Shown here: in pieces, positions 15,520 through 24,633 of the stretch | Position numbering within the stretch: the stretch's first letter is position 1 | How the letters are laid out: each line of letters begins with the position of its first letter | Assembly (NCBI GenBank): GCA_934647165.1 | Contig: CAKUFA010000035.1 | Location: 1-28,295, forward strand | DNA from: an uncultured Clostridia bacterium | GTDB taxonomy: Bacteria; Bacillota; Clostridia; Christensenellales; Aristaeellaceae | Direction of reading: 5' to 3' | Length of the DNA: 28,295 nt | The notes under the pieces: model-generated | Told to the model about the DNA's origin: nothing | The model's database searches: none | What the model saw: only the letters and a program-made list of their open reading frames with translations | Program-made: the position numbers and the translations under genes

Positions 15520-17496
15520 ATGACCCAAGTGTATGACGCAGGACACATTCAGGTGCTGGAGGGGCTGGACGCAGTGCGGATGCGGCCGGGCATGTACATT
15601 GGTACAACCTCCTCCCGCGGGCTTCACCATCTGCTGTGGGAAATTGTGGATAACGCAATCGACGAAGCCTCCAATGGTTTTGCCGATCAGGTGGAGGTGA
15701 CGCTGCACCAGGATGGCTCGGCCAGCGTATTTGATAATGGCCGCGGTGTGCCGGTGGATACGCATCCAACCCTGGGTATTTCCGGCGTGGAAGTGATTTA
15801 TACCAAGCTGCATGCCGGCGGCAAGTTTAACAACGAGAATTACAGCTATTCCGGCGGCCTGCACGGTGTCGGCGCATCGGTGGTGAACGCGCTGTCCCGC
15901 TGGCTGACGGTGGACGTTTTCCGCGACTGGACGCACTATCGCATGACCTTTGCCTCCAAGTGGGATGAAAAGCTTGGCAAGGTGACAGCGGGCGTTCCGC
16001 AGGGGCCGCTGGAAAAGGTGGGCAACACGCGCAAACGCGGCACGCTGGTGCGCTTTTTGCCGGATGATACCATCTTCGAGGATGTGCGCTTTAATGGCGA
16101 CCAGGTGGCACGCCGTTTGCAGGAGCTGGCTTATCTGAACCGCGGGATCAAAATTACCTTTACGGATGAGCGGGTGAAGGATCCGCAAAAACGCCAGCAG
16201 GTGTTCCATTATGAGGGCGGCATCATCGACTTTGTGCGCTATCTCAATGCGGATAAGACCGTGCTGCATGATGATCCCATTTATCTGGAGGGAAAGCGGG
16301 ATTCCATCATCTGCCGCGTAGCAATCCAATATACCGATCAGTATACGGAGAGCTTGTTCAGCTATGCCAACAACATTCCCACCAGTGAAGGCGGCAGCCA
16401 TGAGACGGGCTTCAAGGCTGCGTTTACCAAGTGCTTCAACGATTATGCGCGGCGCATCGGTCTACTGAAGGAAAAGGACAACAACCTGGGCGGTGAGGAC
16501 TTCCGGGAAGGGCTTACCTGTGTGCTGATTGTGATGGTGAAAAACCCGCAGTTTGAAGGGCAGACGAAAGGGCGGCTCGGCAACAGCGAAGTGCGTCCCG
16601 CGGTGGAAGCCATTGTGACCGAAAAGCTCACGGATTGGCTGGACAACCTGAAGAATCAGGACATCGCCACGCAGATTGTGCAAAAGGCGCTCAAGGCTGC
16701 GCAGGTGCGGGAAGCGGCGCGCCGTACACGGGACAATGCCCGCAAGGCCAACCAGCTGGAAGCAGCGCCGCTTGTTGGCAAGCTGTCCAGCTGTACAGGG
16801 CGGCATGCAGAGGATAATGAGCTGTTCATTGTGGAGGGCGACAGCGCAGGCGGAAGCGCCAAGCAGGGGCGTGACCGGCGCTTTCAGGCGATTCTGCCCC
16901 TGCGCGGCAAGCCCCTCAATGCGGAAAAGAAGCGGCTGGATCAGGTGCTGAGCAACGAAGAGTTCCGCAGCATGATTACTGCGCTTGGCACGGGCATTGA
17001 TGAAAACTTTAACCTTGTCAACCTCAAGTATGACAAGGTGATTATCCTTTCCGATGCCGACCAGGACGGCGCACACATTCGCGCCATTCTCTTGACGTTC
17101 TTCTTCCGTTATATGAAGGAACTGATCACCGCAGGCCATGTCTACATTGGCATGCCGCCCTTGTACAAGGTGCAGAAGGGCGCGAAAATCTGGTATGCTT
17201 ATGATGACAAGGAGCTTGCAGGCGCCACCAAAGCGGCTGGCAAGGGATATACCCTGCAACGCTACAAGGGCCTTGGCGAAATGAACCCCGAGCAGCTTTG
17301 GGCGACGACCATGGATCCGGGTCAGCGAAAGCTGATGCAGGTGACCATCGAGGATGCGGCGCTGGCTGACAGGCGCATTACCATCCTCATGGGCGACAAA
17401 GTGGAGCCGCGGCGGGACTATATCACCGCAAACGCGGATTTCAACAAACCGGATAACTTTGAATTGCCCGATGCACAGATGGAAGGAGGAAGGTAA
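15520..17496 (+). CDS. parE: DNA topoisomerase IV subunit B (GyrB/ParE family)
   Basis: A 658-residue type IIA topoisomerase ATPase subunit. The GHKL ATP site shows Glu41-Asn45 in EIVDNAIDEA, DNGRGVPV (72-79) and GLHGVGASVVNALS (about 113-126). The QTK loop has Lys350. The TOPRIM metal site is EGDSAGG (439-445) plus DADQDGAH (511-518), and the C-terminal RYKGLGEMNPEQLW is standard. GyrB and ParE are hard to separate by sequence alone; QTKG rather than QTKT after the loop and a partner lacking a GyrA box favour ParE. The start is ATG 15520, after AAGGAGA, giving the canonical MTQVYDAGHIQVLEGLDAVR. It is followed by parC after 3 bp. Confidence 0.9.
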   Translation: MTQVYDAGHIQVLEGLDAVRMRPGMYIGTTSSRGLHHLLWEIVDNAIDEASNGFADQVEVTLHQDGSASVFDNGRGVPVDTHPTLGISGVEVIYTKLHAGGKFNNENYSYSGGLHGVGASVVNALSRWLTVDVFRDWTHYRMTFASKWDEKLGKVTAGVPQGPLEKVGNTRKRGTLVRFLPDDTIFEDVRFNGDQVARRLQELAYLNRGIKITFTDERVKDPQKRQQVFHYEGGIIDFVRYLNADKTVLHDDPIYLEGKRDSIICRVAIQYTDQYTESLFSYANNIPTSEGGSHETGFKAAFTKCFNDYARRIGLLKEKDNNLGGEDFREGLTCVLIVMVKNPQFEGQTKGRLGNSEVRPAVEAIVTEKLTDWLDNLKNQDIATQIVQKALKAAQVREAARRTRDNARKANQLEAAPLVGKLSSCTGRHAEDNELFIVEGDSAGGSAKQGRDRRFQAILPLRGKPLNAEKKRLDQVLSNEEFRSMITALGTGIDENFNLVNLKYDKVIILSDADQDGAHIRAILLTFFFRYMKELITAGHVYIGMPPLYKVQKGAKIWYAYDDKELAGATKAAGKGYTLQRYKGLGEMNPEQLWATTMDPGQRKLMQVTIEDAALADRRITILMGDKVEPRRDYITANADFNKPDNFELPDAQMEGGR

Positions 17497-17499
17497 TTC

Positions 17500-19962
17500 A
17501 TGGCAAAGAAAACAAGCGACAATCGTCCGATCCCCAAAGACGATCCTTCCCGCATCCTGCAAACCACGGTGGAGGATGTGATGCACCTGTCCATGATTCC
17601 CTATGCGGAGCACGTGATTCTGGAGCGCGCGCTGCCACGGGTGGAGGATGGACTGAAGCCTGTGCAGCGCCGCATCCTGTATACGATGATGGAACTCGGC
17701 ACCACGCCGGATAAGCCCCACCGCAAGTGCGCGCGTATTGTGGGCGACTGCCTGGGCAAGTATCATCCCCATGGCGACTCCAGCGTGTATGACGCCCTGG
17801 TGCGCATGGCACAGGATTTTTCCATGCGGGGTCCCCTGGTGGATGGCCACGGCAACTTCGGCTCCATTGATGGGGACAGTGCTGCTGCCATGCGTTATAC
17901 CGAAGCCCGCATGGCGCCTTTGGCCATGCAGATGCTGCGTGATATTGAGAAGGACACGGTGCCCTTCCGCCTGAATTTTGATGACACCCTGAAGGAACCG
18001 GATATGCTGCCTGCTCGTTTTCCGAACCTGTTGGTGAACGGCGCCAGCGGCATTGCGGTGGGGTTGGCTACCAACATTCCGCCCCATAACCTGCGGGAGG
18101 CGGTCAATGCCGTCATCGCGCAGCTGGAAAACCCGGACATTACCCTGGATGAGCTGATGCGCTGCATTCCTGCGCCGGATTTTCCCACCGGCGGCGTGCT
18201 GGTGAACAATGAGGAGATCCGCAAGGGTTATGAAACTGGCCGCAGCAAGCTGTGCCTGCGGGCTCGCGTGCATTTCGAGGATGGAACGGCAGGGCGCAAG
18301 CTTATTTGCATCACGGAAGTGCCCTATCAGGTGAACAAGGCCGCCATGCTGGAAAAAATCTTGAAGCTGAGCGAAGAAAAGAAGGCGGCGCTTGGCTGCA
18401 TTTACGATATCCGGGACGAAAGCGACCGAACGGGTCTGCGCGCGGTGATTGAGCTCAAGCGGGACAGCGACCCGCAGAAGGTGCTGAATTATCTTTACAA
18501 ATACTCCGATTTGCAGGTGACCTTTGGCGTAAACATAGTGGCTATTGCCGATGGCAAACCCGTTCAGATGGGGCTCAAGAGCATGATCGGCTACTTCATT
18601 GCCCATCAAAAACGGGTGGTGACGCGGCGCACCGAGTATGAGCTGAAGCAGGCCAAAGCGCGGGCGCATGTTTTGCAGGGTCTGATGATTGCCGTGGATC
18701 ATCTGGATGAGGTGATTGCCCTCATCCGCGCCAGCAAAACGCCCAAGGAAGCCAAGATAGGACTTATGGAGCGTTTCCAGCTCACCGATGTACAGGCGCA
18801 GGCCATCCTGGATATGCGCTTGCAGCGCCTGACGAATCTGGAAATTCTGGCGCTGCGCAAGGAATATGAGGATTTGCTGAAGCTCATTGATCGCTTGGAG
18901 GGCATCCTGCACAGCGAAAAGAAGCTGGTGAATGTGATCCGCAAGGAATTGGCGGAGATTGCTGAAGAATATGGCGATGCGCGCCGAACAACACTGGAGG
19001 ATGCGAACGCCGCGACAGTGGAACTGCCTGATGAGACGCCCGTGGCGGAGGAAGCCGTAGTGGCCTATACCTATGGCGGGCAGCTGAAGCGGATGTATCC
19101 GGCCAACTATCGCAAAATGCCCCTTCCGACCCGGGAAGAGGATCCCGTGGAGGCCGCAGAGTATCTCTTCCAAACGGCGACGGATGAAACGCTGCTCATC
19201 TTCACCAACCACGGCAACTGCTATCCCTTGAGCGTGGGCACGCTGAACGAGTGCAAACCCAAGGATCGCGGACAGCTGCTGCAAGGTGTTCTTGCAGGGT
19301 TGGAGGAAGGCGAAAAGCCCATGCACATTGCCTGCGTGAAACTGCCGGAGCTTGCCGCAAAACCGGATTATCTGTTCCTGACACGGCAGGGAATGGCCAA
19401 GCGCACCGCAGCCAGGGACTATGACGTGCGCAGCAAAAAATTTGCCGCAGTGAATATCAAAGAGGGCGATGAACTGCTGGCGGTGATGCCCCTTGCAACG
19501 CGGGATGATCTGCTCCTGATTAGCCGCAGCGGCATGTGCATCCGTTTCCCGTTGGATAGCGTGCCAACCCAGGGACGAATCTCCGCAGGCGTGAAGGCTA
19601 TGATCCTGGATAGCGGCGATCAGGTGATCTGGGGTGGCCAGCTGGGAGAGAAAGATCAGGTGGTTGTCATGAGCGAGCGCGGCTATGGCAAACGCGTGCT
19701 GGCCATGGAGTTTGAGCGGCAAAACCGAAACGGCAAAGGTGTAAAGATTATCTATTTCAACAAGAATGGCTCCAACGGACATTATCTGGCGGGCGTTGTG
19801 AAAGCGGGCGAGGAACCCTGCGAGATCATCGTGAAGCAAAAGCAGAGCCAGCCAACGGTGCTGCAAAAGGACGCAATGCTGCTGCAAGGCAAACAGGATC
19901 GCGGCATGCCATACGTGATGGCCATTTTGGACGATGTTGTGACAGAACTTTGCAAGAGGTGA
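17500..19962 (+). CDS. parC: DNA topoisomerase IV subunit A (GyrA/ParC family)
   Basis: An 820-residue DNA breakage-reunion subunit. The active-site Tyr133 lies in AAMRYTEARM. The quinolone-resistance region reads HPHGDSSVYDALVR, with Ser94 and Asp98 at the positions of E. coli GyrA Ser83 and Asp87, so the sensitive state is predicted. A coiled-coil part follows (MRLQRLTNLEI, LALRKEYEDLLKLIDRLEGIL), then a beta-pinwheel C-terminus from about residue 515. No QRRGGKG-type GyrA box is found in blade 1, where KMPLPTREEDP stands instead, so a decatenase (ParC) is more likely than gyrase. GGAAGGAGGAAGG precedes the ATG, immediately after parE, and the two subunits form an A2B2 enzyme. Confidence 0.9.
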   Translation: MAKKTSDNRPIPKDDPSRILQTTVEDVMHLSMIPYAEHVILERALPRVEDGLKPVQRRILYTMMELGTTPDKPHRKCARIVGDCLGKYHPHGDSSVYDALVRMAQDFSMRGPLVDGHGNFGSIDGDSAAAMRYTEARMAPLAMQMLRDIEKDTVPFRLNFDDTLKEPDMLPARFPNLLVNGASGIAVGLATNIPPHNLREAVNAVIAQLENPDITLDELMRCIPAPDFPTGGVLVNNEEIRKGYETGRSKLCLRARVHFEDGTAGRKLICITEVPYQVNKAAMLEKILKLSEEKKAALGCIYDIRDESDRTGLRAVIELKRDSDPQKVLNYLYKYSDLQVTFGVNIVAIADGKPVQMGLKSMIGYFIAHQKRVVTRRTEYELKQAKARAHVLQGLMIAVDHLDEVIALIRASKTPKEAKIGLMERFQLTDVQAQAILDMRLQRLTNLEILALRKEYEDLLKLIDRLEGILHSEKKLVNVIRKELAEIAEEYGDARRTTLEDANAATVELPDETPVAEEAVVAYTYGGQLKRMYPANYRKMPLPTREEDPVEAAEYLFQTATDETLLIFTNHGNCYPLSVGTLNECKPKDRGQLLQGVLAGLEEGEKPMHIACVKLPELAAKPDYLFLTRQGMAKRTAARDYDVRSKKFAAVNIKEGDELLAVMPLATRDDLLLISRSGMCIRFPLDSVPTQGRISAGVKAMILDSGDQVIWGGQLGEKDQVVVMSERGYGKRVLAMEFERQNRNGKGVKIIYFNKNGSNGHYLAGVVKAGEEPCEIIVKQKQSQPTVLQKDAMLLQGKQDRGMPYVMAILDDVVTELCKR

Positions 19963-19968
19963 CCATGG

Positions 19969-19996
19969 GCGGAACGCAAACGCGTTCCGCTATTTT
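19969..19996 (+). terminator. Probable terminator after parC
   Basis: A perfect 9-bp stem GCGGAACGC / GCGTTCCGC (19969-19977 and 19982-19990), with a 4-nt loop, is followed by TATTTT. The T tract is short, so termination may be partial. Confidence 0.7.
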
Positions 19997-20007
19997 GATG
20001 GAGATGA

Positions 20008-20036
20008 TTGACAGCCGGCATGTCCTCTGCTAAAAT
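20008..20036 (+). promoter_or_regulatory. Sigma-A promoter of the LysR gene
   Basis: TTGACA (20008-20013), a 17-bp spacer and TAAAAT (20031-20036), 30 bp before the ATG at 20067. Confidence 0.75.
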
Positions 20037-20066
20037 CCAGGCGAAACGAAGGAGGTGGCATTCGCT

Positions 20067-20963
20067 ATGACACTGCAGCAGCTGCATTATTTCGTTGTCA
20101 CAGCCAATATGAGGAGCTTTACCCGTGCGGCAGAGGCATGCATGGTATCCCAACCGGCGTTGAGCCATGCCATTCGTGAGCTGGAGCAAGAGCTTGGGTG
20201 CGACCTGTTTGAGCGGTGCGGTCGCTGTGTGATTTTGACGGAGGAAGGCCAGCTTTGCCTTGATAAAGCCATGGAAGTGGAGCGGCAGATTACGGCGATG
20301 AAGCATATTGCCAATGGCAAGGAGCGGCGGGAAATCACCATTGGCTATGTGGTGCTTGGGCATCTGAATGCTTACATGACGTTTCAAATGGATTGTATTC
20401 CACAAGAATTCATCCGCCGCCATCAAGTTTTTACGGCCTATGATGAAATTACGGAAATCCGGCAGCATTTGATTGATCGAAAATTCGATTTTATTATCAT
20501 TCCGGCAGGCAACTGCAATGCGCTGCCGCCCCATCGCAAAGTGCAGTTTACGGAGGATGCGCTGAACCTGATTGTTAGCCGGGAAAACCCGCTTTTTGAC
20601 CGGGATGAGGTGGATATCAGCGAATTAAAGGACGCTTCTTTTATCTTTTATCCCAACAATCAGGAGCTGAACGAGCGCTATCGGGCTTTGTGCCGGGAAA
20701 ATGGCTTTGAACCGCGGGTGGTTGGCTATGGGAAAAAGATGGGTGATATTCTTACCGAAGTGTTGCAGAAAAATGCCGTAGCGTTTTGCAGCGCAACCTT
20801 TGGCTATTTGGAAAACCGGCAGATTCACATCATTGGCCTGAAAGGAAACATCCGCGGATTTCATTTGGAGCTGGTGAAGCTGGATGCAAACAAACGAAAA
20901 CCGGCGGAAGAGCTGTTCCGGATGTTTGAAGCGCATGATTTGAGAAAGCAGGCTGCGTTGTAA
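20067..20963 (+). CDS. LysR-family transcriptional regulator
   Basis: A 298-residue protein of standard LysR length. The winged helix-turn-helix is at residues 1-62 (LQQLHYFVVTANMRSFTRAAEA, VSQPALSHAIRELEQELGCDLFER). The effector domain at about 90-295 has the usual two-lobe pattern (REITIGYVVLGH, FDFIIIPAGN, ALNLIVSRENPLF). An earlier GTG at 20055 lies inside the ribosome site; AAGGAGGTGG (20049-20058) serves ATG 20067. It lies directly upstream of, and in the same direction as, the secreted flavoprotein reductase gene and may activate it in response to the electron acceptor (inference). The co-inducer is unknown. Confidence 0.93.
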   Translation: MTLQQLHYFVVTANMRSFTRAAEACMVSQPALSHAIRELEQELGCDLFERCGRCVILTEEGQLCLDKAMEVERQITAMKHIANGKERREITIGYVVLGHLNAYMTFQMDCIPQEFIRRHQVFTAYDEITEIRQHLIDRKFDFIIIPAGNCNALPPHRKVQFTEDALNLIVSRENPLFDRDEVDISELKDASFIFYPNNQELNERYRALCRENGFEPRVVGYGKKMGDILTEVLQKNAVAFCSATFGYLENRQIHIIGLKGNIRGFHLELVKLDANKRKPAEELFRMFEAHDLRKQAAL

Positions 20964-21075
20964 TCGCGCGGCTGCCCAAGGACATAGGGGCGCTTAAATG
21001 GCCATGCTTTTATAAAAAATGATTCTTCCTCCTGCTGTCATGCATTTTTCTTTATACCATCCATGCTGCAATGAA

Positions 21076-21115
21076 GATACTTGTATTGGACGCGTTAAGA
21101 GAAAAATGATATGAT
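21076..21115 (+). promoter_or_regulatory. Promoter of the flavoprotein gene with an upstream dyad
   Basis: TTGGAC (21086-21091), an 18-bp spacer and TATGAT (21110-21115). Just upstream of the -35 box is ATAC-tt-GTAT (21076-21085), placed where a LysR-type activator would bind. The rest of the 205-bp gap (20964-21168) is AT-rich with no other feature that I can support. Confidence 0.6.
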
Positions 21116-21168
21116 TTTAACAGACTGTGAAGGCGATTGCCTCGCAGAAAAACGGAGGAGGAAACCTC

Positions 21169-23064
21169 ATGAAAAAGCTCGTATGTCTTCTGCTGACCCT
21201 TGCCATGGTGATGACAATGGCCAGCGCCTTTGCCTATCAGTCCGGTATTTATACCGGCGCGGGTAAAGGAAACAATGGCGACATCACGGTGGACGTGACG
21301 TTCTCGAATGATGCCATCACCAACGTGCAGGTGACTAACCACAGCGAGACGGCCGGCGTATGCGACGCAGCGATTGCGACCATTCCCACCGAGATTGTGA
21401 CGTATCAGTCGCTGGCAGTGGATACAGTGACCGGTGCAACCAACACCTCCAAGGGTATCCTGGACGCAGTGGCGGACGCGGTGGAGAAGGCCGGCGGCGA
21501 TGTGGAGGCCATGAAGAACAAAGTGGTCTCCAAGCAGGCGGGCGAGGCTGTTGAAATGACAGCCGATGTGATTGTAGTTGGCGGCGGCGGCGCAGGCATG
21601 TCCGCTGCGGTGACAGCCGGTGAAGCAGGGGCGTCCGTGATTGTGGTGGAAAAGGCTGCGACACTGGGCGGCAACACGGTCATTTCCGGCGGCTACATGC
21701 AGGTGGCAGCGGATGAATTTCTGCAATATGCGCCTATGACCGACGCACAGAAGGAATCCGTGGAGAGTTATATTGCCCTTGAGCCTAAGTGCGAGAAAAT
21801 GGCGCAGTGGCAGGCTCAGGTGCGCGAAAAGTTTGACGCCTATCTGGCTTCAGGGTCGGAAAATCTGTTTGATTGCCCTGAGCTGCACATGCTGCACACC
21901 TATGTGGGCGGCGATTATCTGGGTGAACCGGAATTGATTGAAATGATGTGCAACGGCGTGGTGGATACGTTTGCCTGGCTGCAGGAGCAGGGGCTTGAGT
22001 TCAAGCCGACAACGATGTCTATCGTCGGTTCCATCTGGCAGCGCTGCAAGACTGCGCTGAATTACAAGAGCGGCAACGGCTATATCACAACCTTGCGCAA
22101 CACCATTGACAACGACAAGCTGGATGTGCAGTATGTCTTCAACTGCGAAGCCAAGCACCTGATCGTGGAAAATGGCAAAGTGGTCGGCGTGCAGGGCGAA
22201 CTGCCGGACGGAACCCCCTATACCTTCCATGCCAACAAGGGCGTCATTATGGCGACGGGTGGTTTTTCCGCCAATGTGGAAATGCGCCAGAAGTATGACG
22301 AAATCTGGGGCAACCTTGGCGCCAATGTACCAACAACCAACACGGCGACCATCACGGGCGACGGTATTACCATGGGCCTTGAGGTGAATGCCGCGCTGGA
22401 AGGCATGGGTCAGATTCAGCTGCTGCCGTTGGCTGATCCGCAGACTGGCGCAAGCAACTCCATTGTCGGCAACGGCACCTGCCCCTATATCAATCAGGAA
22501 GGCGTGCGCTTTGTGAATGAATCCGGCCGCCGCGATGTGCTGGCTGCTGCTATCCTCAAGCAAACCGGTTCCTACTGCTATGTGCTGTCCACCCCCCAGA
22601 ACGCAAACCTGACCGATGACGGCACCAATATTTATGGCATTCCGGTGCAGGATCTGATTGACCGCGGCCTGGTTTTCGTTGGCAACACGATTCCGGAGCT
22701 GGCCGAGAAGATCGGCGTCCCTGCCGAAGCCCTGCAAAAGACCGTTGAGGATTATAACAAGGCCGTGGCTGATAACAATGATCCTCTGACAGGCCGCACC
22801 ATCTTCTCCGATAACAGCGCGCTGGAAATGACCGGCCCGTTCTATGCCTGCAAGCGCGCTCCTGCTGTGCACCACACCATGGGCGGCTTGAAGGTGAACA
22901 CCCTCAATCAGGTGCTGGATAACGACGGCAACGTGATCCCCGGCTTCTATGCTGCGGGTGAAGCGACTGGCGGTTTCCATGGCTCCAACCGTCTGGGCGG
23001 CAACGCCATTGCGGAGGTGCTGACCACCGGCCGCAACGCTGCCAATAACCTCCTGGCGGAATAA
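21169..23064 (+). CDS. Secreted FMN-binding / FAD flavoprotein reductase (fumarate/urocanate-reductase-like)
   Basis: A 631-residue protein with a signal peptide (LVCLLLTLAMVMTMASAFA, cleavage near residue 22; no lipobox). Residues about 24-104 are an FMN_bind domain with the ApbE flavinylation motif DTVTGAT (85-91), where FMN is expected to be attached covalently to Thr91. The rest is a flavocytochrome c/FrdA-like FAD domain: VIVVGGGGAGMSAA (about 134-147), EGVRFVNESGRRD with Arg455 at the place of the general-acid Arg, HHTMGGL (568-574) and GSNRLGGNA. Known relatives reduce fumarate, urocanate, cinnamates and similar enoates outside the membrane as respiratory acceptors. The acceptor here cannot be deduced. 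GGAGGAGG precedes ATG 21169. Confidence 0.92.
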   Translation: MKKLVCLLLTLAMVMTMASAFAYQSGIYTGAGKGNNGDITVDVTFSNDAITNVQVTNHSETAGVCDAAIATIPTEIVTYQSLAVDTVTGATNTSKGILDAVADAVEKAGGDVEAMKNKVVSKQAGEAVEMTADVIVVGGGGAGMSAAVTAGEAGASVIVVEKAATLGGNTVISGGYMQVAADEFLQYAPMTDAQKESVESYIALEPKCEKMAQWQAQVREKFDAYLASGSENLFDCPELHMLHTYVGGDYLGEPELIEMMCNGVVDTFAWLQEQGLEFKPTTMSIVGSIWQRCKTALNYKSGNGYITTLRNTIDNDKLDVQYVFNCEAKHLIVENGKVVGVQGELPDGTPYTFHANKGVIMATGGFSANVEMRQKYDEIWGNLGANVPTTNTATITGDGITMGLEVNAALEGMGQIQLLPLADPQTGASNSIVGNGTCPYINQEGVRFVNESGRRDVLAAAILKQTGSYCYVLSTPQNANLTDDGTNIYGIPVQDLIDRGLVFVGNTIPELAEKIGVPAEALQKTVEDYNKAVADNNDPLTGRTIFSDNSALEMTGPFYACKRAPAVHHTMGGLKVNTLNQVLDNDGNVIPGFYAAGEATGGFHGSNRLGGNAIAEVLTTGRNAANNLLAE

Positions 23065-23080
23065 GTATCCGAAAAACAGC

Positions 23081-23110
23081 AAGAGGCTGCATGGAAGTGC
23101 AGCCTCTTTT
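23081..23110. terminator. Bidirectional terminator between convergent genes
   Basis: A perfect 11-bp stem, AAGAGGCTGCA (23081-23091) with TGCAGCCTCTT (23098-23108), has a 6-nt loop. Rightward it ends in TTTT; leftward a GCTGTTTTT tract follows. It lies between the flavoprotein gene and the leftward inositol-phosphatase-like gene. Confidence 0.88.
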
Positions 23111-23135
23111 GCTATGCATTTTGTCAGGGAAGCAA

Positions 23136-23924
23136 TCAGTTGTCAGTGCTTTTCCACTCGCTGTGGCACTGCTGGAGCAAGGCACGGAGCTTGTCAAAGC
23201 ACAGGGCCGTGCCGCTCATGAAGGGCATGCCGGCGGAAAAGGAGGTTTCACAGCCCAGGATGCCGCCGGTTTTGCCGCCAGCTTCCTCTACCAACAGGGA
23301 GCCTGCGCAGTAATCCCATGGCTGAAGGGACCATTCAAAGGCACCCTCGCAGCGTCCGGCTGCCACATCGCACAGGTCAATGGCCGCCGAGCCGGTGCGC
23401 CGCACATCACCGCACTGGCGCAGCACCTGGGACAGGCATGCGGCAGTGAGCGGGGAAAGAGAGGTGTCATAAGGCGAGGTGCCAAGGGCAATCAGCGCAT
23501 CCTCAAAGGGAACAGAGGAGACGTGAAGCGGCGCATCATTGCAGAACGCACCCTTGCCGCGCACACTATGATAGATTTCGTTATGATAGGGGTCATAAAT
23601 GGCGCCGAACACGGCTTTGCCATGCTCGACCGCACCGATGGAAATGGCGGACAACCGCCTGTGCCGCATGTAGTTGGTGGTGCCGTCAATGGGGTCGATC
23701 ACGAAGGTGAGCGAATCGGACAGATGGTGCACATCGTCTTCTTCCGCAAGAAACTGCGCGCCAGGCCAGCGCTTCAGGAGCGCTTCCTTCAAAAATGCCT
23801 GCACGGCAACATCCGCTTCCGTGACGAAATTCGCGTGGCCGCTTTTGACATGCACGTTGGGATTGCTGAAGCGAAGCATCAGCATACCCGCCTGCCTGAG
23901 AATGTCTTCCAGTTCACATTGCAT
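23136..23924 (-). CDS. Inositol monophosphatase family protein
   Basis: A 262-residue Mg-dependent phosphatase. Metal ligands are visible as Glu61-Glu62 in FLAEEDD, the signature DPIDGTTNY (77-85) and WDYCAGSLLVEEAGG with Asp204. Family members hydrolyse inositol phosphate, 3'-phosphoadenosine-5'-phosphate, NADP or fructose-1,6-bisphosphate, and specificity cannot be read here. AAGGAGA stands 9 nt upstream of ATG 23924; longer reading frames extend into the preceding gene and have no ribosome site. It overlaps the metallophosphoesterase gene by 11 bp, so translation is probably coupled. It is the last gene of a four-gene leftward operon. Confidence 0.9.
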   Translation of the reverse strand: MQCELEDILRQAGMLMLRFSNPNVHVKSGHANFVTEADVAVQAFLKEALLKRWPGAQFLAEEDDVHHLSDSLTFVIDPIDGTTNYMRHRRLSAISIGAVEHGKAVFGAIYDPYHNEIYHSVRGKGAFCNDAPLHVSSVPFEDALIALGTSPYDTSLSPLTAACLSQVLRQCGDVRRTGSAAIDLCDVAAGRCEGAFEWSLQPWDYCAGSLLVEEAGGKTGGILGCETSFSAGMPFMSGTALCFDKLRALLQQCHSEWKSTDN

Positions 23925-24633
23925 AGGTGGTCTCCTTCCCGTTTTCAAGGCGTAGCAGCAGCATTTCGCAGGGATTGCCAAATCGTGGCAGACCGCAGGC
24001 ATTGGTCATGCCGCGATTCACCAACAGGTGCCCGTTGTCATAAAAGCCGCAGGTCAGGCGCGGAAAAAGCCCTTGCCCCGGGGCGTACAATCCGTGCCCA
24101 AACAGGTTCACTTGTCCGCCATGGGCATGTCCGGCTACGGTCAGATCAAGACCAAAGGACTGCACATAGGGCTCGTACCATTCGGGATGGTGGCACATCA
24201 GCAGCCGGAAGCCTGCCTGCCGTGCCATATCGCGGAGCCATGCGGTTTGTATCTGCTCTTTGGGTGCGGAGGATAGTCCGCCGAGCGTGAGGCCGCGGAA
24301 AGCGGTGAAGGCGTTGTCCAGCACGGTTATATCGCTTTGCAGAAGTAGCGGACGGAATGTGGGCCATTCGGCCGATTTCCATTCATGATTGCCGAGGGAA
24401 AGGAACGTGGGCGCGCAGCGGGGCGCCTGCTGCAAAAAAGCCGTTGCGTTGGTCAGGCCGGGATGGTGCCTGTCCAGCAGGTCGCCCACGAAAAGGATGG
24501 CATCGGCGCAGCGGAGCGCTTCCAACACATCGTCAAAGGGGCCGTTGTGCAAATCGCTTAACACGGCAAGGGTCAAGGCTTCCTGGATGCGGGGTGAAGC
24601 GATACGGCAGCGGGTGATGCGGCGCGTCGTCAT
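23914..24633 (-). CDS. Metallophosphoesterase, YaeI-like
   Basis: A 239-residue calcineurin-like phosphoesterase with the complete two-metal motif set: SDLHN (Asp27, His29), GDLLD (Asp51), GNHE (Asn82, His83), CHHPEW (His147) and GHAHGGQ (167-173). The GHxHGGQ ending and the preceding DNAF and YEPYVQSFGLDLTVAGH are those of the YaeI branch, often membrane-associated. No N-terminal helix is present here, but the gene is coupled by an ATGA overlap to a membrane protein. AAGGGAG lies 7-8 nt before ATG 24633. A much longer open frame upstream is in a different frame from the membrane protein gene and is not coding. The substrate is unknown; a phospho-lipid or nucleotide is possible. Confidence 0.9.
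   Translation of the reverse strand: MTTRRITRCRIASPRIQEALTLAVLSDLHNGPFDDVLEALRCADAILFVGDLLDRHHPGLTNATAFLQQAPRCAPTFLSLGNHEWKSAEWPTFRPLLLQSDITVLDNAFTAFRGLTLGGLSSAPKEQIQTAWLRDMARQAGFRLLMCHHPEWYEPYVQSFGLDLTVAGHAHGGQVNLFGHGLYAPGQGLFPRLTCGFYDNGHLLVNRGMTNACGLPRFGNPCEMLLLRLENGKETTYAM

Noticed and set aside
16462..19887. An 1141-codon open frame on the minus strand opposite parE-parC
   Set aside because: It mirrors two well-conserved genes, has no domain recognisable in translation, is rich in His/Gln/Ile as expected for an antisense frame at this GC content, and has no ribosome site.
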